A DNA stretch of 39,949 bases from Pseudorhizobium pelagicum (GTDB taxonomy: Bacteria; Pseudomonadota; Alphaproteobacteria; Rhizobiales; Rhizobiaceae): positions 1-39,949 of the forward strand of contig JOKI01000033.1 of the NCBI GenBank assembly GCA_000722615.1. Direction: 5' to 3'. Numbering within the stretch: position 1 is the stretch's first letter; the number at the start of each line of letters is the position of its first letter. Made by a program: the position numbers and the translations under genes. The notes under the pieces are model-generated. The model was not told the DNA's origin, made no database searches, and worked only from the letters and a program-made list of their open reading frames with translations. This document shows, piece after piece, positions 16,281 to 24,858 of this stretch.

Positions 16281-17377
16281 CGGCCATTGAACAGAAGCAG
16301 CCTGCGGAGCGGGTCCGCAAGATCATCCATGTCGACATGGACGCCTTCTACGCCTCCGTTGAGCAGCGCGACGACCCCGATCTGCGCGGCAGGCCGGTTG
16401 CGGTCGGCGGTGGTGAGGCCCGAGGCGTCGTGGCCGCCGCCAGCTACGAGGCGCGAACGTTCGGCGTCCACTCTGCCATGGCTTCGGTGACGGCGAGACG
16501 CAAGTGTCCCGAGCTGATTTTCGTGAAGCCACGGTTCGACGTCTACAAGGCGATATCACGGCAAATCCGGGAGATTTTCGCCGAATATACAGATCTCGTC
16601 GAACCCCTGTCGCTGGACGAGGCCTACCTGGATGTCAGTGAAAACCTAAAGGGGATGGAGCTTGCCAGCGAGATCGCCGAACAGATCCGCGGCAAGATCA
16701 GGATCGCAACCGGGCTGACGGCATCCGCCGGGGTCTCCTATAACAAGTTCCTTGCGAAAATGGCCAGCGACCAGCGCAAGCCGGACGGGCTGTTCGTCAT
16801 CTCCCCGAAAAACGGCCCCGCTTTTGTCGAGGAGCTGCCGGTGAGCAAGTTCCACGGCGTGGGACCCGCAACGGCGCAGAAGATGCGCCGCCTGGGGATT
16901 GAAACCGGCGCGGATCTCAAGGAGAAGCCACTTGCCCTGCTGCAGCAGCATTTCGGCAAGTCCGGGCCCTATTTCTACGGCATCGCCCGGGGGATCGACA
17001 CGCGCCAGGTGAGGCCTCATCGTGTTCGCAAGTCGGTCGGGGCGGAGGATACATTCTCAAGTGACATCCATCAGCTTGGCGAGGCGCTGGATAAGGTCGC
17101 GCCGTTGATCGGCAAGGTCTGGGGTTCTTGTCGCAGCGGCGGCTTTTGCGCGCGAACCGTCACGGTCAAGATTAAATACGCGGATTTCAGGCAGGTGACC
17201 CGCAGCCGTTCATTGCCTGCGCCGATCGCGTCGGCCGAGGAGATGGCGGCGATCTGCCAGACGATCCTGGCGCAGGAATTCCCGGTGGAAAAGGGCGTGC
17301 GCTTGCTGGGCGTCACGCTCTCGTCTTTGGCCGCGGACGGCGCGACCGGGACCGGCCAGTTCCGGCTTGATCTATAG
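16277..17377 (+). CDS. dinB: DNA polymerase IV (DinB), Y-family translesion polymerase
   Basis: A 366-residue Y-family polymerase. The palm begins IIHVDMDAFYASVE (metal-binding Asp20, steric-gate position Tyr25) and has the second catalytic pair in LSLDEAYLDVS (Asp114-Glu115). The thumb helix-hairpin-helix is FHGVGPATAQKMRRLG, the little-finger domain starts near SVGAEDTFSSD and includes RTVTVKIKYADFRQVTRS. The C-terminal QFRLDL is a likely beta-clamp-binding motif. All catalytic residues are present. ATG 16277 overlaps the helicase stop; GTG 16271 is possible but unneeded. Together with the SOS box this makes a plasmid-borne inducible damage-tolerance operon. Confidence 0.95.
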   Translation: MTAIEQKQPAERVRKIIHVDMDAFYASVEQRDDPDLRGRPVAVGGGEARGVVAAASYEARTFGVHSAMASVTARRKCPELIFVKPRFDVYKAISRQIREIFAEYTDLVEPLSLDEAYLDVSENLKGMELASEIAEQIRGKIRIATGLTASAGVSYNKFLAKMASDQRKPDGLFVISPKNGPAFVEELPVSKFHGVGPATAQKMRRLGIETGADLKEKPLALLQQHFGKSGPYFYGIARGIDTRQVRPHRVRKSVGAEDTFSSDIHQLGEALDKVAPLIGKVWGSCRSGGFCARTVTVKIKYADFRQVTRSRSLPAPIASAEEMAAICQTILAQEFPVEKGVRLLGVTLSSLAADGATGTGQFRLDL

Positions 17378-17584
17378 GGACGACGCGCCAGCGTCGATGG
17401 CTCTGGCAAGGGAGCGGTCAACCGTGCCGCAGCGCAAGCGCGGTGCGGTCGGTGACCTCACCCGGTTTGACAGCAACGCCGGTCGGGACCGCCTCCCCCG
17501 CCCGCCATGGGGGCCGTCGGCGCGAAGGGACAATGCCTGCACCAGTTCGCCCGCGGCCGGTCCGACCCATGTGCCACCTGCAGT

Positions 17585-20125
17585 CTAGGCGTCATCGGGG
17601 GACGCAGGTGTCCTCGCGCTGAGGATGTCTCGCTTGCCGACGTGGTTCGGCGGCCCCACCAGACCCTCCTGCTCCATGCGCTCGACCAGGGAGGCGGCCC
17701 TGTTGTAGCCGATGGAGAGTCGCCGCTGGATGTAGGACGTGGAGCATTTGTTGTCGCGCAGCACGATCTTGACGGCGCGCTCGTAAAGGTCGTCACATCC
17801 GGGTTCGGTGCCCATGGCCGTTTCGTCGAAAACGGCGGGATCCTCTTCATGCTCTGCGTCTGCATCGGTCTCTTCGGTCACGCCGCCCAGATAGGAGGGC
17901 TGCCCCTGGGCCTTGAGGTGGGCGACCACCTTCTCCACTTCATGGTCGGAAACAAACGGCCCGTGGACGCGGGCGATGCGGCCACCGCCTACCATATGCA
18001 GCATGTCCCCCTGCCCCAGCAGATGCTCGGCGCCCTGCTCTCCCAGGATGGTCCGGCTATCGATCTTCGAGGTGACCTGGAACGAGATGCGGGTGGGAAA
18101 GTTTGCCTTGATCGTCCCGGTAATCACATCGACCGACGGTCGTTGCGTGGCCATGATGAGATGGATCCCGGCTGCCCGCGCCATCTGCGCGAGCCGCTGG
18201 ATTGCCCCTTCGATCTCCTTGCCGGCGACCATCATCAGGTCCGCCATTTCATCGACGATGACGACGATATAAGGCAGCGACGCCAGATCGAGTTGCTGTT
18301 GCTCAAACAGCTCCTGCCCGGTCGATCTGTCGAAACCGCAGGGCACGGTGACAAGGATCGTCTCACCTTTGCCGCGGGCTTCGGCGACCCGCATGTTGAA
18401 GCCGTCGATGTTGCGCACCCCCAGTCGCGACATCTTGCGATAGCGGTCTTCCATCTCCCGGACCGCCCACTTCAGGGCCAGGACCGCCTTCTTGGCATCG
18501 GTGACGACCGGCGTCAGCAGGTGGGGGATCCCGTCGTAGACCGACAGCTCGAGCATCTTTGGATCCACCATGATCAGGCGGCACTCATCCGGCCTGAGAT
18601 GATAGATCAGCGACAGGATCATCGTATTGATGGCAACCGATTTGCCTGATCCCGTGGTGCCTGCCACCAGGAGGTGCGGCATCTTTGCCAGGTCTGCGAT
18701 GACCGGCTCTCCGCCGATGGTCTTGCCCAGGCACAGGGGCAGGCGAAGGTCGGTGCTGATGTAGCTGCGGCTTTCGACGAGCTCCCTGAGAAAGACGGTT
18801 TCGCGTTCCGGGTTGGGTAGCTCGATGCCGATGACGTTGCGGCCAGGGACGACGGCCACACGCGCAGACAGGGCCGACATGGATCGGGCAATGTCATCGG
18901 ACAGATTGATGATCCTGGATGATTTGACACCGGGCGCGGGCTCGAATTCGTAGAGCGTCACCACGGGTCCGGGCCTGACATCGATGATGTCACCCTTGAT
19001 CCCGAAATCCTCCAGAACGCTTTCCAGCAGGCCGGCACTCTTCTCCAGGCTTTCCGCACTCATGCCTTCGGATAGTATCGGCATAGCCGGTTGCAACAGG
19101 TGCACGGGCGGAAAGCGATAGTCGTCTGAGATGGCGACCTCGCAAGCCGGGAGCGACAGGGGTTGTGGTTGCCGATACTGCTGTTCCGGCTGGACTTGTG
19201 AAGCCGACACGACAGCCGCCTCTGCAGCGGCATGGTTGCGCTGTTGCGTCGTCACAATCCCTGCAACGGGTGCTTTGACGTCGATCTGGCGATAGAAGCG
19301 CACGGCCGAGGTGGTTTCCACGGGAACAGCCTGTGGCAGCAGGCGTGAACTGCTGTCGAGCGGCTCAGCAGCCGCAGCCTGGCCTGGAGGGGACTGCGGA
19401 TGCACACGGTTCTGGAACGGCGCAAGCCTTGCCGGCGCAGGCGGCGGCGCAGGCTGCAACACCTCCTTCGGGTGTGGGGCAAACTCGGAGGCTCCCAGGC
19501 TGAGCATCTCCCACACCAGGTGATCCGGGATTGCAACGCGGCCGGGGGGGCGGGTTCTTGCGGGCGCAGTCGAGATGGTCCGCGCCGGCACCTCGCGCGA
19601 CGAAGCGGCAGGGTCAGCGGTATCGTGCTGCGGTGGCCCGATCCGTGATCGTCCCTGCTGAATGCCACCTTGGATGATCGGCTGCGAGGGGGCATCGACA
19701 CCCTGGTCAGGGCTGTGGCCTGCGGCCTCCAGTGTCTGTTTGAGATGCTGCTGGAGCGCGCGGACGGAAGAAGAGGGCGCGGCTGAAACCACCCCGTTTG
19801 GCCCGTCAGCAGGTTCCGGCAGTGTCACGACGGCATTCGGTGGCGGGACTGTAACCGGCAGTTCCGACGTTGCGGTGCAGGAGGCGTTGCGGCTGGGGGT
19901 GCGTGTGAAGCGCACATTGGGGCCCAGTACGAAGGCGCGCTGCCATTGGGGAAGCTGGGCCGGATCCAGGATGATCGTATCCGGCATTGCCTCGGCTGGC
20001 GCCGGGGCGACATTGGCATCGGCCGGAGCCGACGCCCCGCCCTGGGGCGCAACCTCATGTTCTGGCGTCATCTGGACATCGGAAGGGGACGTTCGGGAAG
20101 GCTCTTGCATGCTACGCGAAACCAT
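17585..20125 (-). CDS. Soluble FtsK/SpoIIIE-type DNA translocase
   Basis: The C-terminal two thirds is a full FtsK motor: alpha/beta domain from [20 protein letters not shown], Walker [17 protein letters not shown], Walker [21 protein letters not shown], then [34 protein letters not shown] and [20 protein letters not shown]. The gamma winged helix that reads polar DNA motifs is present ([20 protein letters not shown], then [13 protein letters not shown]). The first 370 residues are a Pro/Ala/Gln-rich linker with no hydrophobic segment, so the four-helix membrane domain of divisome FtsK is absent. The start is uncertain (20143 GTG, 20125 or 20110 ATG; none has a good ribosome site). It is co-oriented behind the second partition operon, suggesting a role in resolving or segregating the replicon. 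Confidence 0.9.
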   Translation of the reverse strand: MVSRSMQEPSRTSPSDVQMTPEHEVAPQGGASAPADANVAPAPAEAMPDTIILDPAQLPQWQRAFVLGPNVRFTRTPSRNASCTATSELPVTVPPPNAVVTLPEPADGPNGVVSAAPSSSVRALQQHLKQTLEAAGHSPDQGVDAPSQPIIQGGIQQGRSRIGPPQHDTADPAASSREVPARTISTAPARTRPPGRVAIPDHLVWEMLSLGASEFAPHPKEVLQPAPPPAPARLAPFQNRVHPQSPPGQAAAAEPLDSSSRLLPQAVPVETTSAVRFYRQIDVKAPVAGIVTTQQRNHAAAEAAVVSASQVQPEQQYRQPQPLSLPACEVAISDDYRFPPVHLLQPAMPILSEGMSAESLEKSAGLLESVLEDFGIKGDIIDVRPGPVVTLYEFEPAPGVKSSRIINLSDDIARSMSALSARVAVVPGRNVIGIELPNPERETVFLRELVESRSYISTDLRLPLCLGKTIGGEPVIADLAKMPHLLVAGTTGSGKSVAINTMILSLIYHLRPDECRLIMVDPKMLELSVYDGIPHLLTPVVTDAKKAVLALKWAVREMEDRYRKMSRLGVRNIDGFNMRVAEARGKGETILVTVPCGFDRSTGQELFEQQQLDLASLPYIVVIVDEMADLMMVAGKEIEGAIQRLAQMARAAGIHLIMATQRPSVDVITGTIKANFPTRISFQVTSKIDSRTILGEQGAEHLLGQGDMLHMVGGGRIARVHGPFVSDHEVEKVVAHLKAQGQPSYLGGVTEETDADAEHEEDPAVFDETAMGTEPGCDDLYERAVKIVLRDNKCSTSYIQRRLSIGYNRAASLVERMEQEGLVGPPNHVGKRDILSARTPASPDDA

Positions 20126-20143
20126 CAATAGGAGCTGACACAC

Positions 20144-20488
20144 TTGCAGCGTTAATAGAAAGAAAACCTTAACCAGGTGTTGCCAAGGCGACGGATCCGG
20201 CGCTCGTTTGCGCCAGACAGGCCCCTGCCTTCTCTCTCCAGAGGAATTTCAAGTTAATGGAATCAATGCTTTAAGGCGCCTGAGCGACCAAAGGCCCCTG
20301 CCCTGCCCGCCAAAGCCTTACGGCGTCGGGCTGGAGCATGGGGGGATCGCCACCTTCAGGGGGGCCCGGGCGGTATCAGGCCCGCGGCCTCGCCGATGGG
20401 GAAGAATGGCATTCGGGCGGAAAGGGTGCCGACGACGCACCCGGTCGCGATCACAGGCGAGAACAGCAACCCTGATGGGTTGGGCCCC
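20144..20488. other. Spacer between parB2 and the translocase gene
   Basis: No gene is recognised. Bases 20144-20175 are AT-rich and probably carry the translocase promoter, though I cannot place clear -35 and -10 boxes with proper spacing. A hairpin toward the parB2 side is listed separately. Confidence 0.4.
20421..20442 (-). terminator. Weak hairpin terminator candidate after parB2
   Basis: GGGTGC (20424-20429) pairs with GCACCC (20437-20442) across a 7-base loop. On the minus strand the stem is followed by TTT. It sits about 50 bases past the parB2 stop. The T-run is short, so termination is uncertain. Confidence 0.3.
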
Positions 20489-21517
20489 TCACCGCTTGGA
20501 GGAATCGCTTCCCTCGGCGTTTTGCCGGTACTCCTGGTAGAGGGCAGCCAGTCTGGCTTCGACAAATGCGCCGAAACGCCTCTCGACCGTCTTGTTGAAT
20601 GCCAGATTGAGTTTGTCCTCCGTCTCGGTAATCCGGACGGCCTTGGTTCCGTCCGCCGTCTGCCAGGTTTGCGTCCGAGGCTTTGACTTCAGGTGTCGGA
20701 TCAGGTCGTAGATGGCCTGGAAGCGTGCATCGGAGGACAGTTCGGCGAAGGAGGCGGCCGCGGTGGCTTCCAGCGCCTTGGCCTTCTTCGCGGGATTGTC
20801 GAGAAGTTCCGCAAGTTCGGCCCAGCGGGTGCGGCCATAGCCCGGGGCGGCACCAATGAACTCGATCAGCGGCGCGGGCAAGCTTTCCACCAGCGAGATC
20901 ATCCGGGACAGGGCCGCCTTGTCGACGCCGATGGCCGACATGATGATCTCGCGGCCGAACCCGCGCTGCTCGAGGCGAAAGGCAAAGTAGGCACGCTCGA
21001 TGAAGGAGAGGTCTGTGCGTGCATTGTTTTCCTGTCCCTGGCTGACCACCAGCTGTTCGTCGCTGAGGTCGCGGACGACCGCCCTCACCTTTCGGTCCAG
21101 CAGGCGCACGGCGGCCAGGCGCCGGTGACCATAGGCGACCTGATATCGGCCCGGCTCGTCTGGATGCGGTCGCACGAGGATCGGTACCTGCTGGCCGTTG
21201 TCGCGGATCTGCTCGGCCAACAGGGACAGATCCGCCGGCGCAACCGTCAGGCGGTCGACGACGATCGAACTGTCGATGAGATCCGGTTCCAGCTCGACGA
21301 TCGCCTGTCCGAGGGCCAGCTGCCGTTCAAGCTCGTCGGCGCGATTGGCTTTCTCCGAGATGCCGCCAAGTGTGCTCGACAGCGCGCCGACAGGGCCTGC
21401 CCGTTTCAACGGACGCTCGAGGGAGGTCAAAGGCCTGGACGGAGGCGCCGCCTGCTCCGTTGGCTCGTGCTTTGCCGCCGGTTCGACGTCCACTCCGAAA
21501 ACATTCTTGCGTGCCAT
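20489..21517 (-). CDS. parB: Second RepB/ParB-type centromere-binding protein
   Basis: A 342-residue ParB-family protein similar in plan to RepB at 11297. The N-terminal tail MARKNVFGVDVEPAAKH is followed by SLLAEQIRDNGQQVPILVRP, a GRYQVAYGHRRLAAVRLLDR box of the CTPase fold, VSQGQENNARTDLSFIERAY and a helix-turn-helix (IIMSAIGVDKAALSRMISLV). It starts 3 bases after the stop of the ParA-type gene, so the two are one operon. There is no repC after it, so this is a partition cassette without its own initiator. Its binding sites are probably the four palindromes at 22840-23027. Confidence 0.9.
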   Translation of the reverse strand: MARKNVFGVDVEPAAKHEPTEQAAPPSRPLTSLERPLKRAGPVGALSSTLGGISEKANRADELERQLALGQAIVELEPDLIDSSIVVDRLTVAPADLSLLAEQIRDNGQQVPILVRPHPDEPGRYQVAYGHRRLAAVRLLDRKVRAVVRDLSDEQLVVSQGQENNARTDLSFIERAYFAFRLEQRGFGREIIMSAIGVDKAALSRMISLVESLPAPLIEFIGAAPGYGRTRWAELAELLDNPAKKAKALEATAAASFAELSSDARFQAIYDLIRHLKSKPRTQTWQTADGTKAVRITETEDKLNLAFNKTVERRFGAFVEARLAALYQEYRQNAEGSDSSKR

Positions 21518-21520
21518 GTT

Positions 21521-22717
21521 CTACTTGCGCCCCCAGGTTTGCTTGATGAGGTTTTCGATTTCACCGTTGACCGCGGTCAGCGATTCCAGCGCCCGGTCGT
21601 AGGTGCCACGGGTAAACTGGCTCCTGTCGACCTCGTACATCGTCTGCTTGGTCAGGCCTGCATCGGAGATTGCGGTCGACTTCAGCATCGTGTTGTCGAG
21701 GACGCGATTGCCAAAGATGGAGCGCATGAAGCCTGCCATCTGCGACTGCGGTCCGTCGTTGGGTTCGAACCGGGTGATCAGGTATCGCATCCAGTCATAG
21801 TCCATGGTGCCGCCTGCCTGCTCGACGACATCCAGAAGGTCCCCGGTCATGTGAAGGAACTGACTCATGGACATCACGTCGAGCATTTGCGGATGCACCG
21901 TGATCAGCACGGCCGTGGCAGCACAGAGTGCAGACAGGGTCAGGAAGCCAAGCTGCGGCGGGCAGTCGATGACCACGATGTCGTAAGCGCTCTCGATATC
22001 CTCCAGGCAAAGGCCGATGCGGGCAAAGAACATGGAATTGTTGTTGGTGCGCTTGGACAGGGCCTTTGGCGTCTCGTGCTCGAACTCCATGAGCTCGAGA
22101 TTGCCCGGTATGATGTGGAGATTGGGGGTATAGGTGGCGCGGACCACCTCGGTGATGTCGCGGCGTTCCTCGTCGTAGCGGATCGCGCCGTAGATGGTTT
22201 CGTTTTCGCCGACATCGAGCTCCGGCTGGTGTCCAAACAGCGCCGACAGGGAGGCCTGCGGGTCGAGATCGATGGCCAATACCCGGTAGCCTCGCAAAGC
22301 CAGATACTGGGCGAGATGTGCGGAGGTGGTGGTCTTGCCCGAGCCACCCTTGAAGTTCATCACCGAAACGACCTGAAGCTTTTCGCCCTCTCGCCGGTGA
22401 CGGACATATTTGCGAGGCCCCTTCCCTCCGTCGTCGAGGTGCTGGCGCAATGCCTCGATATCCTGGGCCGAATATAGGCGGCGGCCGTTGGCTTGCGGTT
22501 CCGGACCGATCCCGTCGGCGACAACCTGCCTGAGGTAGCCTTGGTGGATCCCGATAAAATCGGCCGCTTCGGCGGGCGTGAACTGCCGGATCCCCTTCTG
22601 CGCCGTGGGTGGATAGGTGCGCAGCTGGTGAGCCTGAAGCTGTCGCGACAGTTCCGCCGCATCCGCCGATATGATCGAACGGAGCGACTGGTACTCGGCT
22701 TTCTGTGCCACTGTCAT
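21521..22717 (-). CDS. parA: Second RepA/ParA-type partition ATPase
   Basis: A 398-residue ATPase built like RepA: N-terminal helix-turn-helix (FTPAEAADFIGIHQGYLRQV), deviant Walker A NFKGGSGKTTT (Lys124 and Lys129), VLAIDLDPQASLSALFGHQP and IVVIDCPPQLGFLTLSALCA. ATG 22717 is the start: GAGAGGA lies about 5 bases upstream and the length fits. The frame continues open to 23077 only because it runs through the palindrome array, which is not coding. A possible promoter on the minus strand is TTGCCC-N17-TCTACT near 22770-22800. It forms an operon with the ParB-type gene and is clearly divergent from the repABC copy, so the two systems should be compatible. Confidence 0.92.
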   Translation of the reverse strand: MTVAQKAEYQSLRSIISADAAELSRQLQAHQLRTYPPTAQKGIRQFTPAEAADFIGIHQGYLRQVVADGIGPEPQANGRRLYSAQDIEALRQHLDDGGKGPRKYVRHRREGEKLQVVSVMNFKGGSGKTTTSAHLAQYLALRGYRVLAIDLDPQASLSALFGHQPELDVGENETIYGAIRYDEERRDITEVVRATYTPNLHIIPGNLELMEFEHETPKALSKRTNNNSMFFARIGLCLEDIESAYDIVVIDCPPQLGFLTLSALCAATAVLITVHPQMLDVMSMSQFLHMTGDLLDVVEQAGGTMDYDWMRYLITRFEPNDGPQSQMAGFMRSIFGNRVLDNTMLKSTAISDAGLTKQTMYEVDRSQFTRGTYDRALESLTAVNGEIENLIKQTWGRK

Positions 22718-22839
22718 GGGTTCCTCTCGAAGATCTGCGCAGTTAATGGCTAGAAGATGCGAAATGCGCTGATGCAGTAGAGCCGATCCGGGCGATTCGG
22801 GCAAAGCTTTTGTCGGGCCGTGGAGCCGCTTCGCGCCAA

Positions 22840-22855
22840 GTTGTACATGTACAAC
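22840..22855. promoter_or_regulatory. parS-like palindrome, copy 1
   Basis: GTTGTACATGTACAAC, a perfect 16-bp palindrome, 122 bases upstream of the second ParA-type start codon and just upstream of the possible promoter. It is the copy nearest the gene and could also act as an operator. Confidence 0.75.
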
Positions 22856-22942
22856 TCGCGATTTCGGAAAGGCTCCGATGTGCCGATGCCCTGGATTCAC
22901 CACGGCAACTCGAGTGCAGCGAATGCCTATGAGGGTGGGTGG

Positions 22943-22958
22943 GTTGTACATGTACAAC
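22943..22958. promoter_or_regulatory. parS-like palindrome, copy 2
   Basis: Identical to copy 1 over all 16 bp. Its start lies 103 bp from copy 1, about three times the 34-35 bp spacing of the next copies. Confidence 0.75.
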
Positions 22959-22976
22959 TGAGCGCCCCCTGCCCCT

Positions 22977-22992
22977 GTTGTACATGTACAAC
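22977..22992. promoter_or_regulatory. parS-like palindrome, copy 3
   Basis: Identical 16-bp palindrome, 34 bp beyond copy 2. The intervening bases are unlike those between the other copies, so only the palindrome is repeated. Confidence 0.75.
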
Positions 22993-23011
22993 AGGAGAAC
23001 TCGCTGGCCCT

Positions 23012-23027
23012 GTTGTACGTGTACAAC
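23012..23027. promoter_or_regulatory. parS-like palindrome, copy 4 (variant centre)
   Basis: GTTGTACGTGTACAAC keeps both 7-bp arms and changes one central base (A to G). It lies 35 bp beyond copy 3. The conserved arms against unconserved flanks point to a protein-binding site. Confidence 0.7.
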
Positions 23028-23302
23028 CGCCGGCTCAGGCAATCGTCTCCGAGTGCCGGCCTGCCGTGCTGCCGCAATCGCAGGCGCCGTCGAGATGGTT
23101 CGAAAGACTGCAGGTCACTCCGCGCGGCCCGGAACGTCAGGTCCGCCAGTCAGCTCCCGGCATGCTGTCTTGTCGCCAGACGTCCGCCCGCGAGCCCGCC
23201 GGTGCTTCCTCAGGCGCCCGTTGGACAGCAACGAGCCGGACACTGGCCGAAACGTGTCTGCGGAGGAGGTGTGGGTGGCGGCGAACGGAGGCTGAGCCAC
23301 CC

Positions 23303-23509
23303 TCAGTCCTGTTGGAGCCCGTCAAACACCTCAAGCAGGGCATCGACGACGGCCTGCCCCAGTGCATTGCCGGCCTCGGCAATCTTGCCCTCGTCCATGT
23401 CGCGCGCGGCCAGTGCTAGGTCGCCACCCTGGTCAACGACAATGGCTCGTGACCGCTCGATGGCCCATTGGATGAAATCGACCCTGTTTCCAATTGTCGT
23501 GGTTTCCAT
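23303..23509 (-). CDS. Small hypothetical protein (68 residues)
   Basis: ATG 23509 follows an AAGG about 7 bases upstream. The product starts METTTIGNRVDFIQWAIERS, is acidic and mostly helical, and has no cysteines, signal or membrane segment. The balanced composition, unlike the Arg/Pro-rich shadow frames around it, supports a real gene. I do not recognise a family. It points toward the palindrome array and the partition operon, 275 bases before the first palindrome. Confidence 0.45.
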   Translation of the reverse strand: METTTIGNRVDFIQWAIERSRAIVVDQGGDLALAARDMDEGKIAEAGNALGQAVVDALLEVFDGLQQD

Positions 23510-24858
23510 GCAGCCGCCTTAGCAATTTATCAAGGGTGGATGGTCTATAGTTCTGCCAGCGCGATCTGGTTTTGCGTGCGCGCGAATTTCTATGCCCAAG
23601 GCGACACCTGCGGTCAAGCAATCGTACAGCAGGTAAGCGTCCCCGCAATGGGCGGCGCTGGAGACACCGACGGGACGCTGGCGCCCGGTCGATCACCTAA
23701 GCATGACCTTGCATTCGGTCTCCCATGGATGACCGTTCGCATTGAGCCTGACCAAGGGGCTTCGGATGACGGCCTGTTGTGTATCAGGCATTGTGCGCAA
23801 TCCGCACTCGCGTCCCTGAATGCTTGCGAACATCGGCGCAGCCCAGCCACCTGTTCTCCCAGCTGGCGAGGTTTCAGAGGACGAGGGCCACCGCATCGAT
23901 CGAAGCGGCGACAGCAGCAGCGGCCGAGGAGATCGCGGCTCTCGATCATTCTGGCGCGGTCGCAGGTCGCCGATGAATTGCCGCGGATGTCCCCAGCCTG
24001 TCCTCGTTGCCGCGGCGACGGCATGGTTTGGGGCGGCTTTGACAGGCGGTGCCCGGGATTGTTTGGCTTCCTTAGAAGCGCGCGTTCAACAGACTGCGTC
24101 GCGCGGGATCGGCGGCGTGAGAGCCGGCGCTTGCAAGCAGGTCCGGGGGCTCGAACTGTGGCCCCGACGTCTAGAGAATCCTGTGTCGTCGGGCTGCTTC
24201 ACCGCGCCCGGCGATGCCTCACACCGGAGCAACATTGTCAGGTTGCGGCCAGGGGAGGAGAGAGCGGAGTGCCAGCGTCAACCGGGCCCCAGGCAATGAA
24301 AGGTCGCAGGCAGTCGCCGCAGCGTCAATGCGCCCATTGTTCTTCCGGCCCTGTGGTTCACGGTTGCGGCATCATCATCGATGGGCCGCCCGACGAGCCG
24401 GTCACACCCTCGACAGTGAGAGAGCCATCGAGCGCCTCGGGCCGTACCGCCTGTTCAATGCGGCCATACGGCATCCCGGTACGGTCACGGCAGTGCTTTA
24501 GCGTCGCGCTGTGGTGGGCCGTGGAGGACTTTCTTGGCCAGTAACCGAGAAGCGGCTTGATCGTCAGCGGTGGCAGTTGCCAGCGCGCATCCGGCGCCAC
24601 GGACCATCCTTGATCTTGGGCGACCTGTCACCGTCACGACCTGTCACCGTCACGAGAGGATGCCCTGCAGGAGCAGCTTTCGATTGACAGAGAGCAGAGC
24701 TGCCGGTGGCCGTCCCGGATCTGGCCGCTTCGTACGAATTTAGTCGACGGTCGCGCGTGAGGTCGCGGCTTGATGAGGAAGCCTCTGCGTGGCCCTGCCT
24801 CAGATATGCCAGGGGCCCGAACGTGCCACCGCCTGACCGTCGCCTGATGCACCCGGCC
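23510..24858. other. 1.35 kb without a recognisable gene
   Basis: Many open frames exist on both strands but all are Arg/Pro/Ser-rich with no domain, no ribosome site and no conserved-looking motif. The stretch probably holds decayed sequence between the replicon core and the recombination zone. The only structure I see is the exact 16-bp tandem duplication at 24621-24652. Confidence 0.5.
24621..24652. repeat. Exact 16-bp tandem duplication
   Basis: CGACCTGTCACCGTCA occurs twice head to tail with no mismatch. It lies about 200 bases past the end of the serine recombinase gene. Two copies could be slippage or a protein-binding pair. Confidence 0.8.

Noticed and set aside
17507..18649. 380-residue plus-strand open frame opposite the FtsK motor
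   Set aside because: Antisense shadow of the FtsK motor and gamma domains.
20693..22477. 594-residue plus-strand open frame opposite parB2 and parA2
   Set aside because: Antisense shadow of two clear genes, no ribosome site and no recognisable fold.
22840..23027. CRISPR array
   Set aside because: Repeats are only 16 bp, palindromic, irregularly spaced for CRISPR (103, 34 and 35 bp starts) with no cas genes nearby; a centromere-like array fits better.
22718..23077. N-terminal 120-residue extension of the second ParA-type protein
   Set aside because: The open frame passes through the palindromes, giving repeated junk peptides; ATG 22717 has the ribosome site and the normal family start.
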